Shown here: in pieces, positions 7,879 to 16,754 of the stretch
Position numbering within the stretch: position 1 is the first letter of the stretch
How the letters are laid out: each line of letters begins with the position of its first letter
Source of the DNA: Winogradskyella litoriviva
GTDB taxonomy: Bacteria; Bacteroidota; Bacteroidia; Flavobacteriales; Flavobacteriaceae
Assembly (NCBI RefSeq): GCF_013249065.1
Contig: NZ_JABRWQ010000001.1
Span: 62,001-126,000, forward strand
Length of the DNA stretch: 64,000 nt
Direction of reading: 5' to 3'
Program-made: the position numbers and the translations under genes
The notes under the pieces: model-generated
The model's input: only the letters and a program-made list of their open reading frames with translations
Told to the model about the DNA's origin: nothing
The model's database searches: none

Positions 7879-8214
7879 CTATTTTTTAAGCTCTAACTTT
7901 TCAGCAAAATAATCACAAAAATCTTTCATTGTAGCAGTCATTTTCTCATCTTGAGTTGCCCTTAAAAACGTATCACTCATTGTAACTAAGGTTTGATGAA
8001 AAAACAACTTCATTTCATCCACAGGCATATCTTTGGTCCACAAATCTATTTTTAAAGTTTCTTGAGCATTACTATCCCATACAGATAGCATAACAGCTTT
8101 AGCTTCTTCATTGTTTACGCCTCCATCTTGAGCAGACCAATTAAGCTTTTCTGGCACCCGATTTTCATCGAGTTCTACATTTAATACAATCTTAGATTTT
8201 ATAACTTTAGACAT
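7879..8214 (-). CDS. gldC: Gliding motility protein GldC
   Basis: The 111-residue soluble protein matches GldC throughout (SKIVLNVELDENRVPEKLNWSA, DGGVNNEEAKAVMLSVWD, LFFHQTLVTMSDTFLRAT). GldC is a cytoplasmic accessory protein that improves gliding in Flavobacterium but is not essential for it. It is translationally coupled to gldB: the gldB stop and the gldC start share one base (TAATG). The gldB-gldC pair next to nadE is a conserved arrangement in flavobacteria. Confidence 0.93.
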   Translation of the reverse strand: MSKVIKSKIVLNVELDENRVPEKLNWSAQDGGVNNEEAKAVMLSVWDSNAQETLKIDLWTKDMPVDEMKLFFHQTLVTMSDTFLRATQDEKMTATMKDFCDYFAEKLELKK

Positions 8215-9176
8215 TATTTTCTTGGTTTAAAATTCGATTTTCTAAATATTTCTTCAGGCTCTGTTTGCATAATTTGCATTAAGTCTTTAGCTGTGTTCTC
8301 AGCATAAGCTTTTACAATCTGCCAACCTATATACTGCCCTAACCGTCCTGGTGAATCATTATCTAATTCTAGTCCAAATTTAGTGAATGGTGCATCTGCA
8401 ATAAAACGACTTGGCAATTTGCCGTCTGTACTATATAATAACTCCTTTTCAATAAAATAACTCCAGATTTGACTTTCATTTGCTTCTGCCCATTTTAACT
8501 GAGCTTCAGAGTAGCCAATCTTTTCTGCATCTGTTTTAAACGGAATCATTAAATCTTTAAAATACAATAACTTTCCGAAAAAAATCATTTCATCTAACAG
8601 TGTTTTTCGTCTAGATTGAAACATATATTTTGCTGCATAACCATTTGCTACATCTGGTACAATTTGGGAGGATTTCATATTTGCAGTAATATACATGGGT
8701 ATATTTTGGTAAAACTCATGGTTTGGCCCTAAATAATTATCTAACGCAATCAGCACCAAAGAATCATTAACAATTATTTTATCTCTGTAAGCGACGTCAT
8801 TTGTTAAAGTAATTACTCTAGGTATTGTAAATGCTTTGTCGTAATATTTTAAATGCCGAAACAAACCGAATAAATCTTCTTTTGTTTCTTTAAAATTAGA
8901 AAACTCATTATTTACCTCTTCTAATAGTAGGTCTTGCAATGTATCGTTAATTCTATTAACCCATATAGAGTCTGGAGTATGTTTAGAAAACAGAAATGGA
9001 TAAGCCATTTTTAATTGCCCCAAATCTGATGGTTTAGCTGCAGCAAATGCTCTATCAAATCGTTCTACATCAAAATCAACTTCAATTTTTGCAATTTCCT
9101 TTTCAACTTTAGACTCGTCATCACAAGAAAAAAGGAACAAACCCACTACTAATATTATAAAAAATCTTATCTGCAT
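8214..9176 (-). CDS. gldB: Gliding motility lipoprotein GldB
   Basis: GldB is a lipoprotein required for gliding in Flavobacterium. I chose the ATG that gives MQIRFFIILVVGLFLFSC, a compact lipoprotein signal with lipobox LFSC and Cys18, followed by acidic DDES, a common pattern for surface or outer-membrane lipoproteins in Bacteroidota. An ATG 12 bp upstream (9188) would also work. The rest (FDVERFDRAFAAAKPSDLGQL ... GRLGQYIGWQIVKAYAENT) fits the family, which has a predicted zinc-peptidase-like fold. The product is about 320 residues, normal length. The gene is divergent from nadE. Confidence 0.93.
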   Translation of the reverse strand: MQIRFFIILVVGLFLFSCDDESKVEKEIAKIEVDFDVERFDRAFAAAKPSDLGQLKMAYPFLFSKHTPDSIWVNRINDTLQDLLLEEVNNEFSNFKETKEDLFGLFRHLKYYDKAFTIPRVITLTNDVAYRDKIIVNDSLVLIALDNYLGPNHEFYQNIPMYITANMKSSQIVPDVANGYAAKYMFQSRRKTLLDEMIFFGKLLYFKDLMIPFKTDAEKIGYSEAQLKWAEANESQIWSYFIEKELLYSTDGKLPSRFIADAPFTKFGLELDNDSPGRLGQYIGWQIVKAYAENTAKDLMQIMQTEPEEIFRKSNFKPRK

Positions 9177-9224
9177 TTTATAAAACATTTTTAATCCTAA
9201 CAGGATTGCATTATTTTTGTTGTG

Positions 9225-9256
9225 CAAAGGTACACTTCTTTGCAATAAAACTTCAA
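9225..9256 (-). promoter_or_regulatory. gldB promoter, reading from within the nadE leader
   Basis: On the minus strand a TTG (9254-9256) is followed after 21 bases by TACCTTTG (9225-9232), a full match to the Bacteroidota promoter TTG-N17-23-TAnnTTTG. The predicted transcript starts near 9218, about 40 bases before the gldB ATG. The -33 element lies 6 bp before the nadE start codon, so polymerase here would compete with nadE expression. Confidence 0.7.
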
Positions 9257-9261
9257 AAATT

Positions 9262-10050
9262 ATGCAGACAGAAAAGATAGTAAATCATATTGTAGATTGG
9301 TTAAAGGACTATGCGACTAAGGCAGGCGTTAATGGTTTTGTTATAGGTATATCAGGAGGTATTGATTCTGCCGTTACCTCAACCTTATGTGCAAAAACTG
9401 GTTTAGATATTCTATGTATTGAAATGCCAATTCACCAAGCAGCAAGTCACGTCACTAGAGCGCAAGAACATATTGCACAGTTAAAAAAGCGTTTTCCAAA
9501 TGTAAAAGACATAAGAGTTGATTTAACTCCAGTATTTGAAGAATTTAAAACGGAAATAAGTTTAGAAGGCAAACAAGCTACTGTAGATATGGCTTTAGCG
9601 AATACCAGAGCGCGTTTGCGAATGACAACGTTATACTATCACGCAGGACTTTTAGGGCTTTTAGTAGCAGGTACCGGAAATAAAGTTGAAGATTTCGGTG
9701 TAGGTTTTTATACTAAATATGGTGATGGAGGTGTGGATTTAAGTCCAATAGCAGACCTGTTAAAATCAGAAGTGTATGCACTTGGAGAATTCTTAAAAGT
9801 TCCGACATCTATTATGGAGGCAGCGCCAAGTGATGGTTTGTTTGGAGATGCACGAAGTGATGAAGACCAAATTGGAGCCTCGTACCCAGAATTAGAATGG
9901 GCAATGAAAATGAAAGACGACGGAAAAATAGCTTCTGATTTTGAAGGAAGACAACGCAAAGTTTTTGAAATTTTTACGAGATATAATAACTCTAATAAAC
10001 ACAAAATGATTGCCATTCCTGTTTGCGAAATTCCTAAAAATTTAAAATAA
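9262..10050 (+). CDS. nadE: NH3-dependent NAD(+) synthetase
   Basis: NadE converts deamido-NAD, ATP and ammonia to NAD, the last step of NAD synthesis, in the cytoplasm. The 262-residue product has the ATP-pyrophosphatase loop SGGIDS at residues 31-36 and the later conserved blocks GTGNKVEDFGVGFYTKYGDGGVD and APSDGLFGDARSDEDQIG. There is no glutaminase domain, so this is the ammonia-dependent form. The start is the ATG before QTEKIVNHIVDWL; an upstream in-frame start would extend into the divergent gldB promoter. It is encoded back to back with gldB. Confidence 0.96.
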   Translation: MQTEKIVNHIVDWLKDYATKAGVNGFVIGISGGIDSAVTSTLCAKTGLDILCIEMPIHQAASHVTRAQEHIAQLKKRFPNVKDIRVDLTPVFEEFKTEISLEGKQATVDMALANTRARLRMTTLYYHAGLLGLLVAGTGNKVEDFGVGFYTKYGDGGVDLSPIADLLKSEVYALGEFLKVPTSIMEAAPSDGLFGDARSDEDQIGASYPELEWAMKMKDDGKIASDFEGRQRKVFEIFTRYNNSNKHKMIAIPVCEIPKNLK

Positions 10051-10185
10051 AAATTACACTAAACAGAATTAAATAGTGAATTTTATGAATTTTTAACTAT
10101 TTTTACAACATTAAATCTACACATTGTATTAATAATAGCCTATTAATAGATAATAACCCTAACCTAAAAATTAAATACAATAGTA

Positions 10186-10815
10186 ATGATACATATTTTA
10201 CTTGTTGATAATCATCCCATAGTTAGAAAGGGATTAGAACTATTTTTAAACAGTAAGCCTGATCTTAAAGTTATAGGAAGTTTAGGGAGCGGAATTGAAA
10301 TATTTGAATTTGTAAGACGTCATAAAGTTGATGTTATTATATCTGAAATTGACCTGCCAGAACTCAACGGAATTACAGCACTTAGAGCCATAAAAAAAGA
10401 ATACAAATCTGTTAATGTTCTAATGTTTAGTCATCAACCTGAAGAAATTTATGCAATTAGTACATTAAAAGCAGGCGCTTCTGGTTATTTAAACAAAACT
10501 GCTGATATTGAAGAAATTGAAAAAGCTGTGAGAAAAATTCACAATGGTGAAACTTCATTAAGCGAAAAAATGGATAAACATTTGCGCTATGAAGATACTC
10601 GAAAAAGCAGAAGCAGAATGTTTAAAAAACTTTCTACCAGAGAAGTAGAAGTATTAAAACTGCTTTCTATTGGAAGAAAAAACAAAGAAATAGCTGAAGA
10701 GTTAGATATTAACGAAAAAACGGTAAGTACATACAAAGCACGTTTATATAAAAAACTCAACGTAACAAACATAGTAGATTTAATTCACCAAGCTAAACAT
10801 CACAATTTAGCGTAG
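10186..10815 (+). CDS. LuxR/NarL-type response regulator with altered phosphoacceptor site
   Basis: A 209-residue protein with an N-terminal receiver domain (1-120) and a C-terminal LuxR helix-turn-helix (about 147-203, LSTREVEVLKLLSIGRKNKE). Alignment by eye to NarL-type receivers puts Glu54 (SEIDLP) where the phosphoacceptor Asp should be, and Asn9 where the second acidic residue normally is (VDNHP instead of VDDHP). Ser82 and Lys104 are kept. Glu can mimic phospho-Asp, so this receiver is probably not phosphorylated in the usual way. No histidine kinase lies nearby. A strong terminator follows the gene. Confidence 0.9.
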   Translation: MIHILLVDNHPIVRKGLELFLNSKPDLKVIGSLGSGIEIFEFVRRHKVDVIISEIDLPELNGITALRAIKKEYKSVNVLMFSHQPEEIYAISTLKAGASGYLNKTADIEEIEKAVRKIHNGETSLSEKMDKHLRYEDTRKSRSRMFKKLSTREVEVLKLLSIGRKNKEIAEELDINEKTVSTYKARLYKKLNVTNIVDLIHQAKHHNLA

Positions 10816-10837
10816 TTTAATTAAAAATCTAAATTAG

Positions 10838-10873
10838 ATGCCACATAAAATTAATTTTATGTGGCATTTTTTT
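10838..10873 (+). terminator. Intrinsic terminator of the response regulator gene
   Basis: A perfect 15-bp inverted repeat without spacer (10838-10867, arms ATGCCACATAAAATT and AATTTTATGTGGCAT) is followed by six further T residues. It lies 23 bp after the regulator stop codon and 8 bp from the end of the convergent dnaG gene. The T-run favours the plus strand. Confidence 0.88.
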
Positions 10874-10880
10874 ATCCTAA

Positions 10881-12845
10881 TTAACCTATAACCTTACCTA
10901 GCTTTCTAGAAAGTAACATTTTAAGACCCAAATATTCTTTTACATCTTCCATAATGGTGCGTAAATCTGCCTCTTCCTTTAAAGTCTCATTTTTATATTG
11001 GGCAACTTTTTGATCAATTAAATAACACCGTAAACTTAATATAGTCTGACTTACTAATTGAGCCACAGAATCTCCCTTTTCCTTTGGCACAATTTGATTG
11101 CGCTCCCAATCATCTAAACTATATCTCTCGTCCTCCATTAAAATACTTGTTACAGTACTTGCAGCTTCTTGATCTAGCTGATTTACAAAATTTTTAGTCG
11201 AGAAATTTTCATCTTGATTTAGTTTATCAATTATAGAATAATAAAGTGTTTTAAATTGAGGGTTAGAAAACTGCATTTCATCCTCTTGTAAATCTAAATA
11301 GACTTTTTCAAAAACTCTAGTTTCTTGTTTTACAGGCTCTAAAACCAACTCTTTAGTCGCTTCATCCTCTTTTAACATTAAATCTTCAAATTGCTCAGTT
11401 CTATCACCATAAAGCATTAAAATCTCTATAATCTTTCGTTCTAATTCAAACTGAACATCTACTTTATTCTTTGCCTGTGGTTCGTTTTTTACAACCTGAA
11501 AGGCTTTCTGATTTTGTTGATGTGCTTTGTTGGCTTCAGCATTCTCTTTTTTATTAATCTGCGCTAAAGTACTAAACAGTACATTTTCGCTAATATCCAT
11601 AATACGCGCACATTCTTGTATATAGATTTCACGTTTTATTTGATCCGGAATTTTAGCAATACTATTTACAATTTCTCTTATAGTTTCGGCTTTTTTTATT
11701 GGATCGTTATCCGCTTCTGTAACCAATAATGAGGCTTTAAACTGAATAAAATCTTTGGCATTTTTATTTAAATAATCTGTAAGTTCCTCTAAAGTATTTG
11801 ATTTTGAAAAACTATCCGGATCTTCGCCATCTGGAAACGTACAAACCTTAACGTTAACGCCTTGTTCTAATATTAAATCTATACCTCTAATAGCCGCTCT
11901 TATACCTGCTGCATCACCATCAAAAAGTACCGTAATATTATTGGTAAGTCTATTAATTAATCTAATTTGATCCGATGACAAAGCCGTACCTGAGGACGAA
12001 ACTACATTTTTAATACCAGTTTGATGAAACTGAATAACATCTGTATAACCCTCTACTAAATAACAATTATCTTCTTTGGCGATGCTTTGCTTAGCATGGT
12101 ATAAGCCATAAAGCACTTTGCTTTTATGGTAAATTTCGCTTTCTGGAGAATTTAAGTATTTAGCGGCTTTTTTATCAGCTATTAAGATTCGTCCGCCAAA
12201 ACCAAGTATTCGCCCACTCATACTATGAATAGGAAACATTACTCTGCCCTTAAATCTATCGAATCGTTTTTCACCTTTTACAATAGTTAAACCTGTCTGC
12301 TCAAGAAAATTAATATTATAACCTTTCCCCAAAGCATCATCTGTAAAAGCTTGCCACTCATCTAAGGAATAACCCAACTGAAATTTTTTAATTGTTTCTT
12401 CAGTAAAACCACGCTCTTTAAAATAACTTAAGCCTATTGCTTTTCCTTGATTTGTATTGTGCAGTATTTTCTGAAAATAGGTATTTGCGTACTCACTGAC
12501 CAAATACAAGCTTTCTCTGGTATCTGCTTGTGCTTTTTCCTCGTCGGTACGTTCGGTTTCTTCTATTTCAATATTGTACTTTTTAGCTAGATATTTTATA
12601 GCTTCAGGATATGTAAAATGCTCATGCTCCATTAAAAAAGTGACTGCATTTCCGCCTTTACCACTAGAGAAGTCTTTCCAGATTTGTTTTACAGGTGACA
12701 CCATAAAACTTGGCGAACGTTCCTCGCTAAACGGACTTAAACCCTTAAAATTACTTCCTGATTTTTTGAGTTGAACAAAATCGCCAATAACCTCTTCTAC
12801 TCGAGCGGTTTCAAATACTTGTGCTATGGAATTTTGTGAAATCAA
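10881..12845 (-). CDS. dnaG: DNA primase DnaG, lacking the zinc-ribbon ligands
   Basis: DnaG makes RNA primers at the replication fork. The 654 residues hold the N-terminal primase domain, a TOPRIM core (YLVEGYTDVI, LFDGDAAG) and a long C-terminal region for helicase binding. In canonical primases a CHC2 zinc ribbon reads C-PF-H ... C-x2-C. Here the four ligand positions are Ser37, Ser40, Asp58 and Ser61 (GLSPFSEERSPSF ... WKDFSSGKGG), while the surrounding sequence is well kept. The module is therefore present but cannot bind zinc in the usual way. I recall the same change in other flavobacterial primases, so it is probably a lineage trait rather than decay. Confidence 0.96.
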   Translation of the reverse strand: MISQNSIAQVFETARVEEVIGDFVQLKKSGSNFKGLSPFSEERSPSFMVSPVKQIWKDFSSGKGGNAVTFLMEHEHFTYPEAIKYLAKKYNIEIEETERTDEEKAQADTRESLYLVSEYANTYFQKILHNTNQGKAIGLSYFKERGFTEETIKKFQLGYSLDEWQAFTDDALGKGYNINFLEQTGLTIVKGEKRFDRFKGRVMFPIHSMSGRILGFGGRILIADKKAAKYLNSPESEIYHKSKVLYGLYHAKQSIAKEDNCYLVEGYTDVIQFHQTGIKNVVSSSGTALSSDQIRLINRLTNNITVLFDGDAAGIRAAIRGIDLILEQGVNVKVCTFPDGEDPDSFSKSNTLEELTDYLNKNAKDFIQFKASLLVTEADNDPIKKAETIREIVNSIAKIPDQIKREIYIQECARIMDISENVLFSTLAQINKKENAEANKAHQQNQKAFQVVKNEPQAKNKVDVQFELERKIIEILMLYGDRTEQFEDLMLKEDEATKELVLEPVKQETRVFEKVYLDLQEDEMQFSNPQFKTLYYSIIDKLNQDENFSTKNFVNQLDQEAASTVTSILMEDERYSLDDWERNQIVPKEKGDSVAQLVSQTILSLRCYLIDQKVAQYKNETLKEEADLRTIMEDVKEYLGLKMLLSRKLGKVIG

Positions 12846-12970
12846 ATTTTATAATTTATCTAGTTTGTAAATTTAAGACAAATCAACTATTCACGAAACT
12901 GCTGAATCATAAATGTTAAACATTAAATAATTACAATAGAGCATAATCGTTGTTTTATTAACTTTACAAT

Positions 12971-14065
12971 ATGAGCAAATCTTCTACCGCTATAAAAATA
13001 TTCAAAAAAAAACGTTACTTAATTCCATTATTTATAATAACAATACTTATTGCTTTAAGACTTTATTTACCTAATTATGTAAAATCTAAAGTTAATGACA
13101 TATTAGCTGAACTTCCTGGATATTATGGCGAAGTAGAAGAAGTAGATATTTCTTTAATACGTGGTGCATACGTAATTAAAGGTTTATATCTTAATAAAGT
13201 TAATGCTAAAACCCAAGTTCCTTTTTTAAATTTTCCACATACCGATATTTCTATAGAATGGAAGTCTTTATTTAATGGTAGAATAGTAAGTGAAATAATA
13301 ATGAATAACCCAGAAGTTATTTATGTTATGGAAGATCAGCAAACCAATGGTGAAACACCAAATACTGACGATTGGACAAAAGCCTTAACAGACATAGTAC
13401 CAATTGACATTAACAACTTTGAGATACACAACGGAAAATTTGCATTTGTAGAATTACAAGCTAATCCCAACATTGACCTTCACTTTAATCAATTAGAATT
13501 AATTGCTAAAAACTTAAGAAATGTATCCTCTAAAGATAGAACTTTACCATCACCAATACATGCAACTGCAACGTCTATTGGCAATGGAAAGATGACTGCA
13601 AACGGAAATATTAATCTAATTAAAGAAATACCAGATCTTAATATAGAGTTTGGATTAGAAAATGCAAATGTTACATCTTTAAATTCATTTACAAAACATT
13701 ATGCTGGTATTGATTTTAAATCTGGGACTTTTGAATTATTTAGTGAAATAGCTATTGCAAATGGTTACATGAAAGGCTACATAAAACCATTGGTTACCAA
13801 CTCTAAACTCATAAGTAAAGACGATCGTTTTTTAAGTATTTTATGGGAAGGTTTTGTTGGCTTTTTTAAGTTTATTTTAAAAAATCAGAAGACAGATACC
13901 TTAGCAACAAAAGTACCTATTGAAGGTGACCTAAACAATGTTGAAGCTGGTGTTTTACCAAGTGTAATTAACATTTTTGAAAACGCTTGGATTAAAGCAT
14001 TTAAAAGTGCTGTAGATAATGAAATTGAATATGAGGATGCTTTTAAAGAAAAGAAAGAAGACTAA
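12971..14065 (+). CDS. DUF748 (AsmA-like) membrane-anchored protein
   Basis: The 364-residue product has one N-terminal membrane segment (LIPLFIITILIALRLYL, about residues 17-33) and then a DUF748-type domain (YVKSKVNDILAELPGYYGEVEEVDISLIRGAYVIKG cut into the usual strand pattern). DUF748 belongs to the AsmA-like group of periplasmic beta-rich proteins, some of which help move phospholipid between membranes; that role is not shown for this protein. It stands alone, divergent from dnaG, and shares a bidirectional terminator with the outer-membrane protein gene. Confidence 0.85.
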   Translation: MSKSSTAIKIFKKKRYLIPLFIITILIALRLYLPNYVKSKVNDILAELPGYYGEVEEVDISLIRGAYVIKGLYLNKVNAKTQVPFLNFPHTDISIEWKSLFNGRIVSEIIMNNPEVIYVMEDQQTNGETPNTDDWTKALTDIVPIDINNFEIHNGKFAFVELQANPNIDLHFNQLELIAKNLRNVSSKDRTLPSPIHATATSIGNGKMTANGNINLIKEIPDLNIEFGLENANVTSLNSFTKHYAGIDFKSGTFELFSEIAIANGYMKGYIKPLVTNSKLISKDDRFLSILWEGFVGFFKFILKNQKTDTLATKVPIEGDLNNVEAGVLPSVINIFENAWIKAFKSAVDNEIEYEDAFKEKKED

Positions 14066-14066
14066 A

Positions 14067-14100
14067 AAAAGCCCAAATCAATAAGATAATTTAGGCTTTT
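14067..14100. terminator. Bidirectional terminator between convergent genes
   Basis: AAAAGCCCAAAT and ATTTAGGCTTTT pair with one mismatch around a 10-base loop, with A-rich and T-rich flanks. It lies between the stop of the DUF748 gene and the stop of the convergent outer-membrane protein gene and can serve both. Confidence 0.75.
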
Positions 14101-14124
14101 CAAATTTGATTGATGATAATTTAT

Positions 14125-15225
14125 TTAGTCCATATCAAATCGAAGTCCTACAGAAATGTTATTCTGCTCTACACTTTGATTTTTAAACAGTGGATTAAGA
14201 TCGTATTTAACATACAGTGCTACTTCTCCAAGTGCTACATAACCACTTAATCCATATACAAATTCACTAACTTCAAATTGGTTACGTTGCTTATCCTTTT
14301 CATTATCTCCATTTTCTTTATATTTAATTTTTTGCATATCTCCAATATTTAATCCTGCGTAACCACCTAAACCTATTTTTAGTTTTTTATGAGTAGAATA
14401 TCTAAAATAATCTTCTTTCTCTATTTTTTTAGATGGTCCAAATTCTAAATGCATCGGAAAAACCAAATTAGTTGTTCTAAATTTTATCTTTTTTGCATCT
14501 ATAGGATACTCTTGTAAAGAGATATCTCCATTTGTATTTACAAAGTAATTATTATCCTTAAGCTTTAATTTATTCCATTGTATAGAGAAACCATATTTTA
14601 ATCTCCAAAAATTAGTATTCTCAAAGATTCTAGTTTTCCAGGCATAACCTAATTCTATAAATCCAGATCCACCTATTTTATATGGCGTATCTTCAAAGTT
14701 TTGTCCATCGATTAAAGTATTATTAAAACCAAAAGCAAATACAAGATCTGAAGATGTTCTTAAATCATACTTTCTAGGTTTATCTTTTGAAGCTTCACCA
14801 ACATATACAAATTTATCATCCTCACCAGCATCTCTACCAATTCTAAAAACAAAGCGCGAATCTTCATCTTTAGAATACTCATCGGAATCGTATCCATTTC
14901 GCTCCAATAAAGCAATTTGTTTATCAATAATAACAGTCCTATTTTCAATATTTAATACTGCCGTTTTAGCCGCTTCTTTTTTTAATGTTTCGGCTTCTGC
15001 TGCTGTTATTTCATCAGCATCTAATCTTTTGTTTATAATTTCAATTTTTAATTTTAAAATTGATTTCTCATCGTCTTCAATTTTAGCCCTTTCTACTTCT
15101 AACTGAGCAATTTTGTAATCTACCTTTTCTTTTCTAATGGAATCTAATTCTTGGGTTTGCGCTTGTAAATTTGAAAACGTAATGCTCAAAATTAAGCACA
15201 CTAATAATTTTGTAATTGTAGTCAT
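14125..15225 (-). CDS. Outer-membrane beta-barrel protein with N-terminal coiled coil
   Basis: A signal peptide (cleaved after ..SNLQA before QTQEL) is followed by about 90 charged residues with heptad-like character (QIAQLEVERAKIEDDEKSI), then a region of alternating strands rich in Tyr, Phe and Gly (FIELGYAWKTRIFEN, KIGLGGYAGLNIG, YGLSGYVALGEVALYVKYDL) ending in Phe-Asp-Met-Asp. This is the look of a small porin-like barrel. I recognise no named family. It is the third gene of a sigma factor / anti-sigma / barrel cluster on the minus strand and may be a target of that sigma factor. Confidence 0.75.
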   Translation of the reverse strand: MTTITKLLVCLILSITFSNLQAQTQELDSIRKEKVDYKIAQLEVERAKIEDDEKSILKLKIEIINKRLDADEITAAEAETLKKEAAKTAVLNIENRTVIIDKQIALLERNGYDSDEYSKDEDSRFVFRIGRDAGEDDKFVYVGEASKDKPRKYDLRTSSDLVFAFGFNNTLIDGQNFEDTPYKIGGSGFIELGYAWKTRIFENTNFWRLKYGFSIQWNKLKLKDNNYFVNTNGDISLQEYPIDAKKIKFRTTNLVFPMHLEFGPSKKIEKEDYFRYSTHKKLKIGLGGYAGLNIGDMQKIKYKENGDNEKDKQRNQFEVSEFVYGLSGYVALGEVALYVKYDLNPLFKNQSVEQNNISVGLRFDMD

Positions 15226-15287
15226 AACTGTTCGTTTTTTGATTAATGATAATTTTTGATTTGATGTATTATAAATGTATTCTCGAT

Positions 15288-16070
15288 TTAATTATTTCGG
15301 TCTACAACCGCTGTTTTCACAGTTTTATAGCTATCCTTTAAAGCTTCAAACACCTTGGTTCTAAAAGACTGTCCCATTTCTTCCTCTACACTATTTAATA
15401 AAGCCTCTGCATCTGTAAGTTTATATGTTTCCTTCTGTAAATTTTCTTTAAACAATTCTTTACTTGCTAATTTTAATAAGGAGTCTATCTCCCTTTCACT
15501 TACTCCAGATTGCTCATCCTTTAACCCTTGTTTTGCAACAGCTAAAGCCTCTTTGATTAATGTTTTTTCAATAATATTCTGCTGTTCTATATTACTCTGG
15601 TTATTATTATTTGGCTGTGTATTTGGTTCCTTTACATTATCTTTATTAGCCAGCTTTATATTCTTTTTAGTTTTATCATTAATTACTTTTTTGTAATCTA
15701 AAATCTTTGGAGCTTCATTATTTGAAACAGCTATTTTCTCTTCTTCTACTATATTTTCTTGAGTCACCAATTCTAACGCCTTTTTAATTGGCTCTGCTTT
15801 TTCTGTTTTTAACTCTTCCTTTTTAACCTCTTCTTCAACAATTTGAGGTAGAATTTCTTCCGAATTATTATTGTTAAAAAACTGAATTGATATTGCCATC
15901 ATAAGTATTAATCCTGCTGCAATACTTATCCACCAATACAATGGTTTTTTAGATTTTTTTTCGTCCTCATCTAATCGGTCAGATAATTTTGACCAAGCGT
16001 TTGATGAAGGAGACAAGGTTCGTCTCTCGAGCTTGTCTTTTATATTTTCTTCAAATTTAATTGGAGCCAT
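15288..16070 (-). CDS. Probable anti-sigma factor, single-pass membrane protein
   Basis: The 260-residue product has a short N-terminal cytoplasmic part (about 45 residues, with LERRTLSPSSNAWSKLSDRL), one membrane segment (PLYWWISIAAGLILMMAISIQ split near residues 45-64) and a long periplasmic part rich in Lys, Glu and Asn. Topology and position directly after an ECF sigma factor gene, with a 14-bp overlap, make it a likely anti-sigma factor. It lacks the usual zinc anti-sigma Cys/His motif, so identification rests on context. The periplasmic part might sense an envelope signal. Confidence 0.72.
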   Translation of the reverse strand: MAPIKFEENIKDKLERRTLSPSSNAWSKLSDRLDEDEKKSKKPLYWWISIAAGLILMMAISIQFFNNNNSEEILPQIVEEEVKKEELKTEKAEPIKKALELVTQENIVEEEKIAVSNNEAPKILDYKKVINDKTKKNIKLANKDNVKEPNTQPNNNNQSNIEQQNIIEKTLIKEALAVAKQGLKDEQSGVSEREIDSLLKLASKELFKENLQKETYKLTDAEALLNSVEEEMGQSFRTKVFEALKDSYKTVKTAVVDRNN

Positions 16071-16620
16071 AACTGCTATTATTTAATTCTTTAATTTTTT
16101 TCTGAAGCATTTGTCTTGCTTTAAACAATTGCGACTTTGAGGTGCCTTCAGAAATTTTTAATAGTTCGGCAATTTCTTGATGTTTATAACCTTCTATCGC
16201 ATACATTACAAATACCATTCGGTAACCTTCTGGCAAACTATCAATGAGTAATTGTATTTCTGCAACTTCGATATTAGAATTTATATTGTTAGAAGCATCA
16301 TGTTCTAAATAATCATCCTCTACAGCAAATTCTATATTCTTTTTTTTCCTTAAATACGAAATAGACTCGCGTACCATTATTCGTCTTATCCAACCTTCAA
16401 AACTACCTTCATTTTTAAATGACTTTAAATATTTAAACACTTTAAAAAAACCATTTAACATTACTTCCTCTGCCTGATACACATCTTTTATATAGTATCT
16501 GCACACGCTTAACATTTTTGGTGCATGCAACTCATATAAAACGTGTTGCGCTTCACGATTTTGTTTAGCAGCTCGTTCTATTAGTTTTTTTTCGTTTTTA
16601 TGAAGTTGAATAACTTTCAT
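16057..16620 (-). CDS. ECF-type RNA polymerase sigma factor
   Basis: A 187-residue sigma-70 family protein. Region 2 covers about residues 25-95 (LYELHAPKMLSVCRYYIKD ... EEVMLNGFFKVFKYLKSF) and region 4 about 125-178 (LIDSLPEGYRMVFVMYAIEGY, KHQEIAELLKISEGTSKSQ). Such sigma factors direct polymerase to a small set of promoters when released from an anti-sigma factor. The downstream membrane gene overlaps it by 14 bp, so the two should be made in step. The target genes are unknown; the barrel gene in the same cluster is a candidate. Confidence 0.92.
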   Translation of the reverse strand: MKVIQLHKNEKKLIERAAKQNREAQHVLYELHAPKMLSVCRYYIKDVYQAEEVMLNGFFKVFKYLKSFKNEGSFEGWIRRIMVRESISYLRKKKNIEFAVEDDYLEHDASNNINSNIEVAEIQLLIDSLPEGYRMVFVMYAIEGYKHQEIAELLKISEGTSKSQLFKARQMLQKKIKELNNSSYGSN

Positions 16621-16754
16621 GAGTTGTTTTAAGTTCTGAACACCTTAAGATTGCTTTCTATTTATAAAGACGTAATTTTGTAAATAATGGTTGCTTGGAA
16701 GGTAAAAAATAATCAAAATAAATTATAAAAAACTGAATATCAATTATTTATAAT

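Noticed and set aside
9191..9245. Longer GldB with start at 9245 (MQRSVPLHNKNN...)
   Set aside because: It would bury the lipoprotein signal inside the protein and start upstream of the predicted gldB promoter.
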